Shown here: positions 46,176 through 60,590 of the stretch, in pieces
How positions within the stretch are numbered: the stretch's first letter is position 1
Layout of the letters: each line of letters opens with the position of its first letter
DNA from: Aspidapion aeneum
Taxonomy: Eukaryota > Arthropoda > Insecta > Coleoptera > Brentidae
DNA: 64,000 nt
Assembly (NCBI GenBank): GCA_963576565.1
Contig: OY755040.1
Location: 89,147,002 to 89,211,001, forward strand
Direction: 5' to 3'
Notes under the pieces: model-generated
Database searches by the model: none
Seen by the model: the letters and a program-made list of their open reading frames with translations, nothing else
What the model was told of the DNA's origin: nothing
Translations under genes and position numbers: made by a program

Positions 46176-47531
46176 GGACACATTGTAATCACCTATGAGG
46201 TTGTACACTCGCCCACTCTTTTATTGTCCTCTTAATTTTCCTTTCTTTGAAGAATACAAAAAAACATGCGTTGTTTGACAACACCGCATGGTTTCAAATA
46301 AGTATCATGATTTAATAAACGATATTCTTTAACGGGTATTAAAGGCCGTTAAAATTCGCCCAGACGAGGTTAGGCAATTTTAGGATGACATAAAAAAAGT
46401 GGGAGACCGTACGAAAGCGAGTAACATTCTAGTTTTCCAAGATTTTAAAATAAAGTATTAAGAAACATTGTGAATGCACGGTGGAATGGTACGATCGAAA
46501 TAGATAGTATATTTATCATAACATCAATAACCCTTGCTCCATTTGTATAAAAATATTTTATAAGAAAGCATTCCACACAAAAAACTTTAAGCTTTAGTAT
46601 TATCAAATAAATTGGCAAAACCTCTAAAGTTCTAGATTTACAAATATCTTTGGATTGTAATATATTCTATTATTAGGTAGCCGCAACCTTTATAAAACCA
46701 GAACCTTTACTTGGGTAGTACAGGTTGATTGAAATTTGGCACTTTTAAGTGAGAAAGGGTAATTCTAGGGGATGCAAGCCACATATTTCAAAATAAGACT
46801 TTTGGTAAAAACCGCATTTTGATATATCAATCCGTTTTTGCGTTTGCGCGCTTTTTGAAAAGTCTGCATTTTGGGGCTTATAACTTTTTTATTTCTCAAA
46901 CTTTCTTTCAAGTCTAAATGGTTTGTTTCTAGAATTTTTAAAGCTTAATACTATTGTCAAACCTTCTTCACTTTAATTTTTTGAAATAAACCACAATGTT
47001 ATATTTTTCTTATGGAATGACTCTTTTTTTATTTCAGTTTTAAAATCACACTAAAATTTATTTTAAAACGCTCTATTTTATTTTTGTTTATTTTTTGCAT
47101 TATTATTTTTTTTTATACTTAGTATTTTTTTATATCTTTATTTTTTAAAAGTTTTTTATTTAAATTTTTAATAAAAATTTTAATTCTTAATAAAAATTGC
47201 GTCAAAAAAGTATAAAAAAATAAGAAACATACAACAAAAAATGGATCCCTGACGGATCTGATACCTTCCTAGCTAGCCTATTAGTACACTTCAAGTGAAG
47301 CCATGAAAACAGTTTTTTATAAATATCTCAGAAACTAAAGCTACTACGAAGTTTTTGGTTATAACACAAATTATTAAGCAAAACGTGGTCTACCATATTC
47401 CGCATATTGATGTGATTCTATGTTAAAAAGTTAGCATTTTTTAATTGTCAAGAAACTGTCATTAGCCTTACTTGATTTTGACGAAAATCTAATCAGCTCG
47501 TTAAGTGTCGAACACTATTTAACTTGAACAT

Positions 47532-52723
<5,192 letters not shown>

Positions 52724-52775
52724 CATTTTATGCAAATCGGTTCAGCGGTTTAGGAGCTATCGTGTCACGGACAGA

Positions 52776-53214
52776 TACACGCACACACACACATACACGC
52801 ACGCGCACGTACAGCTACACACACGCACGTACAGCCACACACACGCACGCGCACTTACAGCCACACACACTCACGCACAGCCACACACACACACATACAC
52901 TGCCACACAAGCACACACACACACAGCCACACAAACACACACACACAGCCACACAAACATATACACAGCCACACAAACACACACAGCCACACAAACACAC
53001 ACACACACAGCCACACAAACACACACACACAGCCACACAAACACACACATGCACGCACAGCCACACACACACACACACACAGCCACACAAACAGATACAC
53101 AGCTACACAAACATAGCCACACAAACACACACATCCACACAAACACATACAAACACACACATACAGCCACAGAAACACACACACAGCCACACAAACACAC
53201 ACACACACACACAC
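52776..53214. repeat. AC-rich microsatellite/minisatellite
   Basis: Alternating (AC)n with recurrent ACAGCCACACAAACACACAC units of about 16-24 bp, ~440 bp in all. It lies at the ATACACACACAGACAGAC position of family A, where copy 2 has only ~30 bp, so it is a local expansion. Frames on both strands (His-Thr and Val-Cys-rich) are not genes. Confidence 0.9.
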
Positions 53215-53332
53215 ACATTTTCGGCGTTACCTCAAAAAAAATTTTTTCGTCGAACATAATACCTTCTCTAAAAGGAAATTTTACGTCAGTCTCGAAAATC
53301 AAGTTAAATAAATAAATCCATGACGGATCTGA

Positions 53333-53820
53333 TACCTTCCTAGCTAGCCTATTAGTGAGGCTATGATAATCAGTCTTAAAAACAGTTTTTTGAAAATATC
53401 TCGGAAACTAAAGCTCCTACGAAGTTTTTCGTTTTAACACAAATTATTGAGCAAAATGTGGTCTACTATATTCCGAAAATCGCATATTGATGCCATGCTC
53501 CGTTAAAAAGTTAGCATTTTAAAAAAAATTAATTGTCAAAAAACTGTCATTAGCATCAATGGATTTTGACCAAAATCTAATCAGCTCGTTAGAGTGTCGA
53601 ACACTATTTTACCTGAACATTTTATGAAAATCGGTTCAGCGGTTTAGGAACTATCGTGCTACGAACAGAAAAAAATACACACACAGACAGACATCATAAC
53701 GATATTGCCAGGATAGGTCAAAATACACCCAAATAACAAATTTTCGGCGTAATCTCAAAAAAAAATTTTTCGTCGAAACCAATACCTTCTCTAGCTATCG
53801 CTGCGCGGGCTAGGAAGGTA
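53333..53820 (+). repeat. Family A repeat, copy 2: MITE-like, 488 bp, 12-bp perfect inverted ends
   Basis: It starts TACCTTCCTAGC and ends GCTAGGAAGGTA. The interior has AAACTAAAGCTCCTACGAAG, AAAATCGGTTCAGCGGTTTA, GGAACTATCGTG and an ACAGACAGAC stretch. It serves as the reference for the interrupted copies at 20638-21870 (minus) and 47262-53290. Confidence 0.75.
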
Positions 53821-53934
53821 AAAATGGTAATTTCGTGAGAAAAAATCTAACTTTGTGTTCTCGAAAACTAAACGTGACAGATAAAATTTAGTATGACAAA
53901 TGCATTAAGTTTTAAAAAATCTACAAACAAGCAT

Positions 53935-54153
53935 TTACACCATTACAAATTTGAGAAATAAAAAAGTTACAGGCTCCAATCCCAAATGCACACTTTTCAA
54001 AAACATTCCGTAGCGCAAAAATGGGTTGATATAATATCAAAATGCGGTTTATAACAAAAATCTTGTCTTGAAATTTGAGGCTCGCAAAGGTTTCCTCTAT
54101 CTTTTCTAGAAGTACCCTTTCCCACTTAAAAGTGCCCAATTTGAATCACCCTG
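53935..54153 (-). repeat. R3 repeat arm, inverted
   Basis: The reverse complement reads CAGGGTGATTCAAATTGGGC then ACTTTTAAGTGGGAAAGGGT. It continues through AAACCGCATTTTGATAT to AACTTTTTTATTTCTCAAAT. It matches 46721-46912 inverted. It ends 60 bp left of the Gapvd1 exon donor. Confidence 0.65.
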
Positions 54154-54213
54154 TACGTTTGAAATGGGACATACTGTATGAAATTAGAAGTTAGACCTCT
54201 CATGTATGCTCAC

Positions 54214-54478
54214 CTTAATTATCACATACACTAACACAGGCAAAAACTCATCAGCAGCCGGGTGTCCAGTGGAGATGCTCAACAAATCCATGATGCCCCT
54301 TCCGCAACGTTTGATGCACTTCAACTTGTCCTTAGGGGTCCTGCACGCATTCAGGGCCCTTAAAGCGTCTTGAGCCGGCAACCATGGGCTTTCTCTTAAG
54401 AAAATCTTCGGGATCATCAAGTCTTTGTGTTCAGGCGTCACTACTTTCGAGAGGTTTTCGATGTGTTTGTGAAGAACC
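54214..54478 (-). CDS. Gapvd1: Gapvd1 exon, central VPS9 domain
   Basis: The minus-strand exon has acceptor TTTTTTAG (54479-54480) and donor AAG|GTGAGC at 54213. It reads VVTPEHKDLMIPKIFLRESP, LNACRTPKDKLKCIKRC and HPAADEFLPVLVYVIIK, the hallmark VPS9 helices: the TPxDKL block and the ADEFLPVLVYV block that contacts Rab5. One base completes a codon from the preceding exon and the exon ends in phase 0. The domain continues in the exon at 36107-36247. GAPVD1 is preferred over Rabex-5 or RIN because of the TPEHKxLxIPxxxLRExPW segment. Confidence 0.92.
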
Positions 54479-54549
54479 CTAAAAAATGGGTGTCAAAGTC
54501 CCTAAGTAATTTGTAATATATGGCTAACTTAAACGCGCAACTACCCACC

Positions 54550-54963
54550 GAGAGCACCAGACAACTAGGAACATAGGAATCTTGTCGCCTAATTTGCAAT
54601 CGATTGATAAGCACACGGGGAACTATCTTATTGCCAACGAAATTGCCCGATATGGCTCCCAATCATTTATTTTTGTGGAGTTACATAATAGGACCCACCG
54701 GCGGCGCGTTTCCCTAAATAGTGGGGGCCGTATAACTCCTGAACTACATAAAGAAAGTTTTCCATTTTACAAACATAGTATGGGTTTTGAAATAATATTA
54801 TGGAGTTTGAAAAAAGCGGGGGATTGGAAGAACTTAGAAATAAAATTACAGAAGCATTTCAAACTATTACCCCTAACATGTTCCTAAACGCAAGAGTTGG
54901 TTTTTATAATAGGCTCGGATATTGTCTAGCCGAAGAAGGAGGACTTTTCAAGAATTTACTCTA
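54550..54963 (+). pseudogene. Mariner/IS630-type transposase C-terminal fossil
   Basis: Across three frames one reads LISTRGTI, then KLPDMAPNHLFLWSYI (the block around the last catalytic acidic residue, usually SPDLxPxDFFLWG). ITPNMFLNARVGFYNRLGYC with LAEEGGLFKNLL and a stop at about 54963 follow, a common C-terminus of this superfamily in insects. Frameshifts inactivate it. It lies in the Gapvd1 intron, antisense to the host gene. Confidence 0.7.
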
Positions 54964-55156
54964 ATATTTTTGGTTGTGAGGGACTCCTTTTAAAATGTAT
55001 TGTTTTTTAAGAACCTGCTTTTATCTGTTCTTCCCTATCATTTTTACATTTTAAGTTGGAAATAAATTAATAGATTAGCATAATTCGCGTGTGTAATAAC
55101 GCATTTTATAAACAACAAGTGAAATTAAAGAAAGAAAAATAAGAAAAAAGTTTTCT

Positions 55157-55227
55157 GCTTCGGCCGAGGATCGAACCTGGGATCTCTTGCTATCTAGGCA
55201 AATATTCTACCACTGAACTACCGAAGC
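55157..55227 (-). tRNA. tRNA-like sequence (SINE head, probably not a functional tRNA)
   Basis: The minus strand folds as a cloverleaf: a perfect 7-bp acceptor stem GCTTCGG/CCGAAGC, a D arm GTTCAGTGGTAGAAT with A-box, and an anticodon stem-loop TTTGC-CTAGATA-GCAAG (nominal AGA). The variable loop is 5 bases and the T arm CCAGG-TTCGATC-CTCGG has one mismatch. The body resembles tRNA-Gly more than a class II tRNA-Ser. The same block lies in the opposite arm (about 55851-55921) with a broken acceptor stem, so this is best read as a tRNA-derived Pol III promoter of the repeat. Confidence 0.5.
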
Positions 55228-55850
55228 CATACATAAATTTTCGGAAAACTTCCATCTATGCTGGCTGCGGTGTCTCAATACAAGAACGAGAAAACCTCAA
55301 CTCATCTCTCTAAATTCTTCTTTCCCACTGTCAAAGGTATGATAACTCAAATTAGACGTAAAGAATCAACGTCTGAAAGCATGAGATCACCTTTTCGTGT
55401 GTTAAAATTTCTGATCGCAAATGGGCGATTTTGCCAATATAATTATCAAATACCAAATTACAAATAATGCAAGGACCTAAAACTATAAACAATAAGTGAA
55501 ATTAAAGAAAGAAAAATAAAAAAAACGGGTTCTTATTTTTCTTTCTTTAATTTCACTTGTTGTTTATAGTTTTAGGTCCTTGCATTATTTGCAATTTGGT
55601 ATTTGTTAATTATATTGGCAAAATCGCCCATTTGCGAACAGAAATTTTAACACACGAAAAGGTGATCTCATGCTTTCAGGCGTTGATTCTTTACGTCTAA
55701 TTTGAGTTATCATACCTTTGACAGTGGGAAGGAAGAATTTAGAGAGATCAGTTGGATGACTTGGTCAGGTTAATACCCTGAGGGTTTCTCGTTCTTGTAT
55801 TGAGACACCGCAGCCAGCATAGATGGAAGTTTTCCGAAAATTTATGTATG

Positions 55851-55921
55851 TACTCGGTAGTTCAGTGGTAGAATGTTTGCCTAAATAGCAAGAGATTCCG
55901 GGTTCGATCCTCGGCCAAAGC
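55851..55921 (+). repeat. tRNA-like block of the right arm (decayed)
   Basis: Inverted counterpart of 55157-55227. TAGTTCAGTGGTAGAATGTT and GGTTCGATCC (A- and B-box equivalents) are kept, but the acceptor halves (ACTCGG against CCAAAGC) no longer pair. Confidence 0.6.
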
Positions 55922-56016
55922 AGAAAACTTTTTTTTTCTTTCTTTAATTTCACTTGTTGTTTATAGTTTTAGGTTCTTGCATTATTTGCAATTTGGTATT
56001 TGATAACGCATTTTAT

Positions 56017-56823
56017 GTTACAGCAAAACGCGATGTCCGACTAATTTCTTTTACGCAAGAAAATACCGTGACTACACTAGAGACGAGACACATGTCTCTG
56101 GACTGCACGGAATAGTTTTTGCTGCTGTTTCGAGAATGCATGGCACTAGTAAATTGAGCATATTCCACTATATGTTCCTAGATGGTTGGACTAGATGGTA
56201 TAGGCTGTAAAGAAGTTTTATAATTTAAAGATTTTTTATACAGGATTTATAGGTGTTGTGCATTTTTATAACACATTCTTTAGAGAAGCAATTCAATATT
56301 TCTAAAGCGAACGTCGATTTTGCACTGGCTCAATTAATATTAAGTTATAAAAATACAATTTAAGTTGGAATTTATATTAGAAATTTTTATAATATAGTTA
56401 ACAATTATTCAAAAATTATTTATCAGAATCATAAAATGATGTAAAATCAAAAAATATATCGCAAATTTTTGTAAAAAAAATAATGTTTATTAAAAAAATC
56501 AACGGAATATAGCCCGAAAGCCAGCCACCCCTACGCTACGTGGAAATTTTCGACACATATATTTTTTTTTAGTTACTATTGCCACTTCTCAACTAGAGCA
56601 TATAGGTCATTAAGGGGGAAAAGGAGGAGTATGACCCAGACAAAAGTCGCCGAAGTGAAAAACTTATTACAGAAACTTATAGAATATTACATCTTCTTTA
56701 AAAAATAACACTTTTAAAAATTGCAGTTCAATATCTACTGAGATGTAAATCGATGTTTTATGAAAGTGACATTTTTATGTAATGAGTTGATAGGTGGCAA
56801 ACAAGTAAAACCTGGAATGCGGT
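56017..56823. other. Intronic A+T-rich stretch; nothing recognised
   Basis: No coding similarity, clear termini or tandem repeats were seen between the SINE dimer and family B copy 2. Confidence 0.45.
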
Positions 56824-57241
56824 CATCTGTACTGGGTAAGTGCCTCTAAAAATGACTAGTACAAGCGTGCCGGCATGTAGAATTTCAAATGAACCTCAAC
56901 GTATGGCTTAGATAAATTATGGCTACTGATAATGGATGCCGCGCTCTCAGCGCCATATTTTCTCTAAGCTTAACACCCATTATCAGTTACCTTAGGATAA
57001 ATACCTTTTAATTTGTTTAAAATAATGCCAAGTAAGCGGCTACGGTAGGTCAAGATAATGCACACGCGGAAATAAAAAAGTTACAGGTGTCTTCCAAAAG
57101 TTTCAATTCAAAAGCATTTTCTTAAATTTAAATCAAAAATAAAAATTAACCCCAATTTTGTTAATTTGAATCAAATATGCCGGAATGCTTTTAAAAGTCA
57201 TTAATGCATTTAATACGCTTTAGTAGTAAATCTATATTACT
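56824..57241 (-). repeat. Family B repeat, copy 2
   Basis: The inverted copy contains CTGTACTGGG, CTCTAAAAATGACTAGTACA, GCGTGCCGGCATGT, GCCGCGCTCTCAGCGCCATA, GCCAAGTAAGCGGCTACG and, at the far end, TAATACGCTTTAGTAGTAAA. It matches 22846-23384 in reverse orientation. Confidence 0.75.
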
Positions 57242-57567
57242 ACGTGGGAGAGGGTTAACCTATGCTGGCTTTCGGTCTAAAGTCTAAAAGCAAACCTCAA
57301 CGACGGAAATTATTAAGTGAAATATTTGTATAAAACAAAAAAAAATATTAGATTTAAGTTTATATATTATCCGACCTATGTTTATATAAACTTTTAGTTA
57401 CAAAATGAGTCAAGGAATCACCGTTTTTAAATTATATCCCTGAGGAACACCCCGTATAGTACATGCTAGAATTTTTCAGGCAGCTGCAATGTTGACATAA
57501 TTTGTTTTGGAAATATATTACTAATTGCATTCCACAGCGATTTATGATCAAGTTTATTTATTGTTAC

Positions 57568-57682
57568 CTGTCACGGTCGATGTCTCCATCTCCGTTTGGA
57601 TAAAGAGCAGTCGCATACACCCTGCTGATGATGTATCTTTCCAGAATTATCTCAAAAACTTTGCCTCTCTTACGTAACACAT
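57568..57682 (-). CDS. Gapvd1: Gapvd1 exon, start of VPS9 region
   Basis: The 115-bp minus-strand exon lies between acceptor ATCGTAG (57683-57684) and donor CAG|GTAACA at 57567. It reads LRKRGKVFEIILERYIISRV then YATALYPNGDGDIDRD. YPNxDGDIxRDxVLHEHI is a distinctive GAPVD1 signature, and the last part (VLHKHI) is on the next exon. Phases fit both neighbours: the first two bases complete a codon begun at 58146 and the last two are completed at 54478. Confidence 0.92.
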
Positions 57683-57758
57683 CTACGATAAAATAATACT
57701 GCTTATTTGCCAAAAATTGGAGTAAAAAAATCATAGATGTAGATTTATTTATTCACTT

Positions 57759-57925
57759 ACAGGGTGATAAAAAATTTGGCACTTTCGAGCGGAAGAGTAC
57801 TTACAGGGTAGAGAAAAACTGACCCCTCATTGCCATGCTCAAATTTTAAAAGAATTTAAAAGATAGAAACCATATTTTGATACATCAAGCCTTTTTCGAC
57901 TTACAAAAATGTGTGTGCATTTTGG
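57759..57925 (+). repeat. R3 repeat arm, solo copy
   Basis: ACAGGGTGATAAAAAATTTG then GCACTTTCGAGCGGAAGAGT and ACCATATTTTGATACATCAA match the R3 arms at 46721 and 53935, with larger changes. No inverted partner was found nearby. Confidence 0.5.
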
Positions 57926-58145
57926 GCGGGGTTTGGTTCGGTTCGGTTTGATTCTGCATCTGTGCAGTTCGATACCGAGACTAGCAAATAAAGCGGCTTT
58001 CACAAGATCAGTATTATTGAGAGCATTTTTATTTATGTCATTGTTTATAACTTTCGAAAGACGAAGACATATTAAAATACTGTCAGTGATAGTGATCGTG
58101 TGAAAATCATTTAAGAAGAGATGCTTTTTTAAACTATTAGCTTAC

Positions 58146-58357
58146 CATGCCAAGGACCACTTTCGTTAATGATAGTGTACAATTTCCTGTAAAACCGCTG
58201 TATCAGATCGTACTTTTCATCGGCCAAAGTCAGCTGACTGAAATCGTTATAGAATTCCGTTATGATGACTTCTTGTTGTTGGAGGAATTCTCGAACGCAC
58301 AGCGTGGCAACGTAGGCTTCGCACTGATGCCGATCGTGTTTTATTTGTTCTTGTAAA
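58146..58357 (-). CDS. Gapvd1: Gapvd1 exon upstream of the VPS9 domain
   Basis: The 212-bp minus-strand exon lies between acceptor TTTTTTTAG (58358-58359) and donor CATG|GTAAGC at 58145. It reads LQEQIKHDRHQCEAYVATLC then VREFLQQQEVII and DFSQLTLADEKYDLIQRF. The DFxxLTxADEKxxLVxxF stretch is the helical segment just before VPS9 in GAPVD1. One base completes the codon left by the exon at 62535, and the last base begins the codon completed at 57682, so the frame is continuous. Confidence 0.9.
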
Positions 58358-58988
58358 CTAAAAAAATGTTTAGAAATTATTTTGTTTTTCCCATTTTTAT
58401 ATCGCACCTCTGCGACAAAAGTGACACAAGTCAAAATTCTCAGTTTTTCAGAAATCGCAAAAAACCTGTTTAGTATAAACCAAATCAATTTTAAAATATT
58501 TTTTGCTTGAAAAAAATGTCAAATGCGGAATTAATAAGGGAAATATTTTAAAAAATAATCAATTGCAGTGTAATTTCTAAAAATCCACACTTTTTAGTTG
58601 TGAAATTATTTTTTATTTTGTGAATTTTTTTAATAAATTATTTATTGTCATTTTTGTCTGATATAAATTGAAATATTAGCGGGAATGCTCTATCCATTTT
58701 TCTGAAATGAAGTAAAAAAATATATTAAAAATTATGTTTTTAATTAGAAAACGTATTTTTTATAAAATAATGTGTTATTGATAGTTGTTAGTCCAAATTT
58801 TTAGCACCTATTGTATTGTATAACCATATTTAATCTTTATAACTTTTAAAGTTTATGGTTCTTACTAACTTATCAGCGGTTCCCAAACTATTTTCTATGG
58901 CGCCACCTTTTTGAAATCTTGAATTGGTCACGGCCCCCTTTCTCTGAATAAGGAAAAAAACTAACATTTTGATTTACTTAATCTAGTT

Positions 58989-59243
58989 CTAATCTAGTAC
59001 GAAGGGTAATGCTGCATTTTCTTGACAAGGTGTGAAATTCTTTGAAAGTGTGCTGCGCAAGTTATTAGCAACATCAAGCCGGTTCCGTTGTTTCGTTTTA
59101 ATTTCCATTAAAACAAAAAAGCCTTTTTCGCATAAGTAAGTCGTCGAAAATGGTACATAAAATTTCAAAGTTATTTCTGCGATCAAAGGATAGATGGAAA
59201 AATATTTTATCCAGAATAAAGTAATCTCCAATTTTTTTTCCAC
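58989..59243 (-). pseudogene. hAT transposase C-terminal (dimerisation domain) remnant
   Basis: The minus-strand frame shows FWIKYFSIYPLIAEITLKFY, then FSTTYLCEKGFFVLMEIKTK and QRNRLDVANNLRSTLS. It is the conserved hAT/ZBED end (FxTTYLCExGFSxLxxIKTKxRNRLDVxxDLR). The catalytic region upstream is absent. It ends with a stop about 115 bp inside the left terminus, as expected for the 3' end of a hAT gene. Confidence 0.8.
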
Positions 59244-59654
59244 TGAACCGTGTTTTATGGCAATTGCCTGTTCTTGTAAGTGTTCTGGAAGTCTGTTTAT
59301 TTTAATATTATATTACTGGTATAATATCTGCTGGGATTTCTTCATGTTTATTATTGTCACTATTGTCCAATAATGAATAAAATCAGCGAGTGCCCAAACT
59401 ACATTTACACAATAAATTTTATCATAATTGGATAAATATTTAAAATACTCTGCCAATATATGGGCCCCTAAGCTCACACTAGGTACTATAGTTATAGTGT
59501 ACGTGTGAGCTAATATAACTAAAAACTTAAATATATTTTATTCAATTCCAGACTAAATTACCTTTTGTTTGATACCACACAAGCCATGTTTTGACTTAAA
59601 CTCAAATTTTTGAAATCTATCCCCACCGAGGGGTCATCAGCTTTCAACAGTACT

Positions 59655-60130
59655 GTACAAATTTCACAACAGGACCCGACAGTACCACGACAGGATCCAA
59701 CAGTACTCGACAGTACACGACAGTACCCAACAGTACTCGACAGTACCACGACAGGACCCAACAGTACACGACAGTACCCAACAGTACTCGACAGTACACG
59801 ACAGGACCCAACAGTACACGACAGTACCTAACAGTACACGACAGGACCCAACAGTACACGACAGTACCCAACAGTACTCGACAGTACACGACAGGACCCA
59901 ACAGTACTCGACAGTACCCAACAGTACTCGACAGTACACGACAGGACCCAACAGTACCCGACAGTACACGACAGTACCTAACAGTACACGACAGGACCCA
60001 ACAGTACACGACAGTACCCAACAGTACTCGACAGTACACGTCAGGACCCAACAGTACTCGACAGTACCCAACAGTACACGACAGGACGTAACAGTACGAT
60101 AGAAGCCAACAGTACACGACAGTACTCGAC
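59655..60130. repeat. ~10-11-bp minisatellite (CAGTACxC...CAGGACCC), array 1
   Basis: About 475 bp of units alternating CGACAGTACAC, GACAGTACCCA, ACAGTACTC and GACAGGACCCA. A second block of the same array continues at 60412-60590 after a different minisatellite. Confidence 0.85.
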
Positions 60131-60151
60131 ACAACCGTCTAACCCGAAACA

Positions 60152-60370
60152 GGATGACCTTTTTTTTTTTTTTGGTCGCAAGATTTGTAAGCGCGGTGCG
60201 GTTCCCCAAAGATGATGAGCTTTTTTTTTTTTTGGTCGCAAGATTTGTGAGCGCGGTGCGGTTCCCCAAAGATGATGAGATTTTTTTTTTTTTTTTGGTC
60301 GCAAGATTTGTGAGCGCGGTGCGGTTCCCCAAAGATGATGAGCTTTTTTTTTTTTGGTCGCATGTTTTTT
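60152..60370. repeat. ~61-bp minisatellite with poly(T), 3.5 units
   Basis: Units consist of T11-18, GGTCGCAAGATTTGTGAGCG, CGGTGCGGTTCCCCAAAGAT and GATGAG. They start near 60160, 60220, 60280 and 60343. The array splits the CAGTAC minisatellite. Confidence 0.85.
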
Positions 60371-60411
60371 GAGGGCGCGCTTTGTCCTTGTCGGACCCCC
60401 CCAAGGCACGA

Positions 60412-60590
60412 CGACAGTACTCAACAGGACCCAACAGTACTCGACAGTACACGACAGTACCCAACAGTACACCGACAGGACCCAACAGTACTCGACAATA
60501 CACGACAGTACCCAACAGTACTCGACAGTACACGACAGTACCCAACAGTACTCAACAGGACCCAACAGTACACGTCAGGACCCAAGTCCT
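60412..60590. repeat. CAGTAC/CAGGACC minisatellite, array 2
   Basis: Continuation of the 59655-60130 array with the same units and phase style, ending at CAGGACCCAAGTCCTG. Confidence 0.85.

Larger units (their letters stand above)
55110..56002. mobile_element. Inverted dimer of a tRNA-like SINE-type repeat with 14-bp target duplication
   Basis: The 893-bp insert is flanked by ATAACGCATTTTAT at 55096-55109 and 56003-56016. Its two ~410-bp arms are near-perfect inverted copies meeting at about 55525 (AAAAACGGGTTCTT between AAAGAAAAATA/TATTTTTCTTT). Each arm holds a tRNA-like block, a unique ~300-bp part and a TTTCTTTCTTTAATTTCACT tail. The right arm has an extra tail of about 55 bp. The flanking duplication shows that the whole palindrome went in as one event. 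The frames within are not genes. Confidence 0.85.

Noticed and set aside
52762..53315. His/Thr-rich and Val/Cys-rich open frames on both strands
   Set aside because: Translations of the AC-rich microsatellite.
53921..54139. 72-residue minus-strand frame next to the Gapvd1 exon
   Set aside because: It coincides with the R3 repeat arm, also found at 46721 and 57759.
55258..55467. 69-residue frame with a plausible protein look
   Set aside because: It lies wholly in the left arm of the inverted SINE-like dimer and recurs inverted in the right arm (55765-55953).
59655..60590. Regularly spaced short repeats considered as a CRISPR array
   Set aside because: Units are 10-11 bp with no unique spacers, in a clearly eukaryotic locus; it is a minisatellite.
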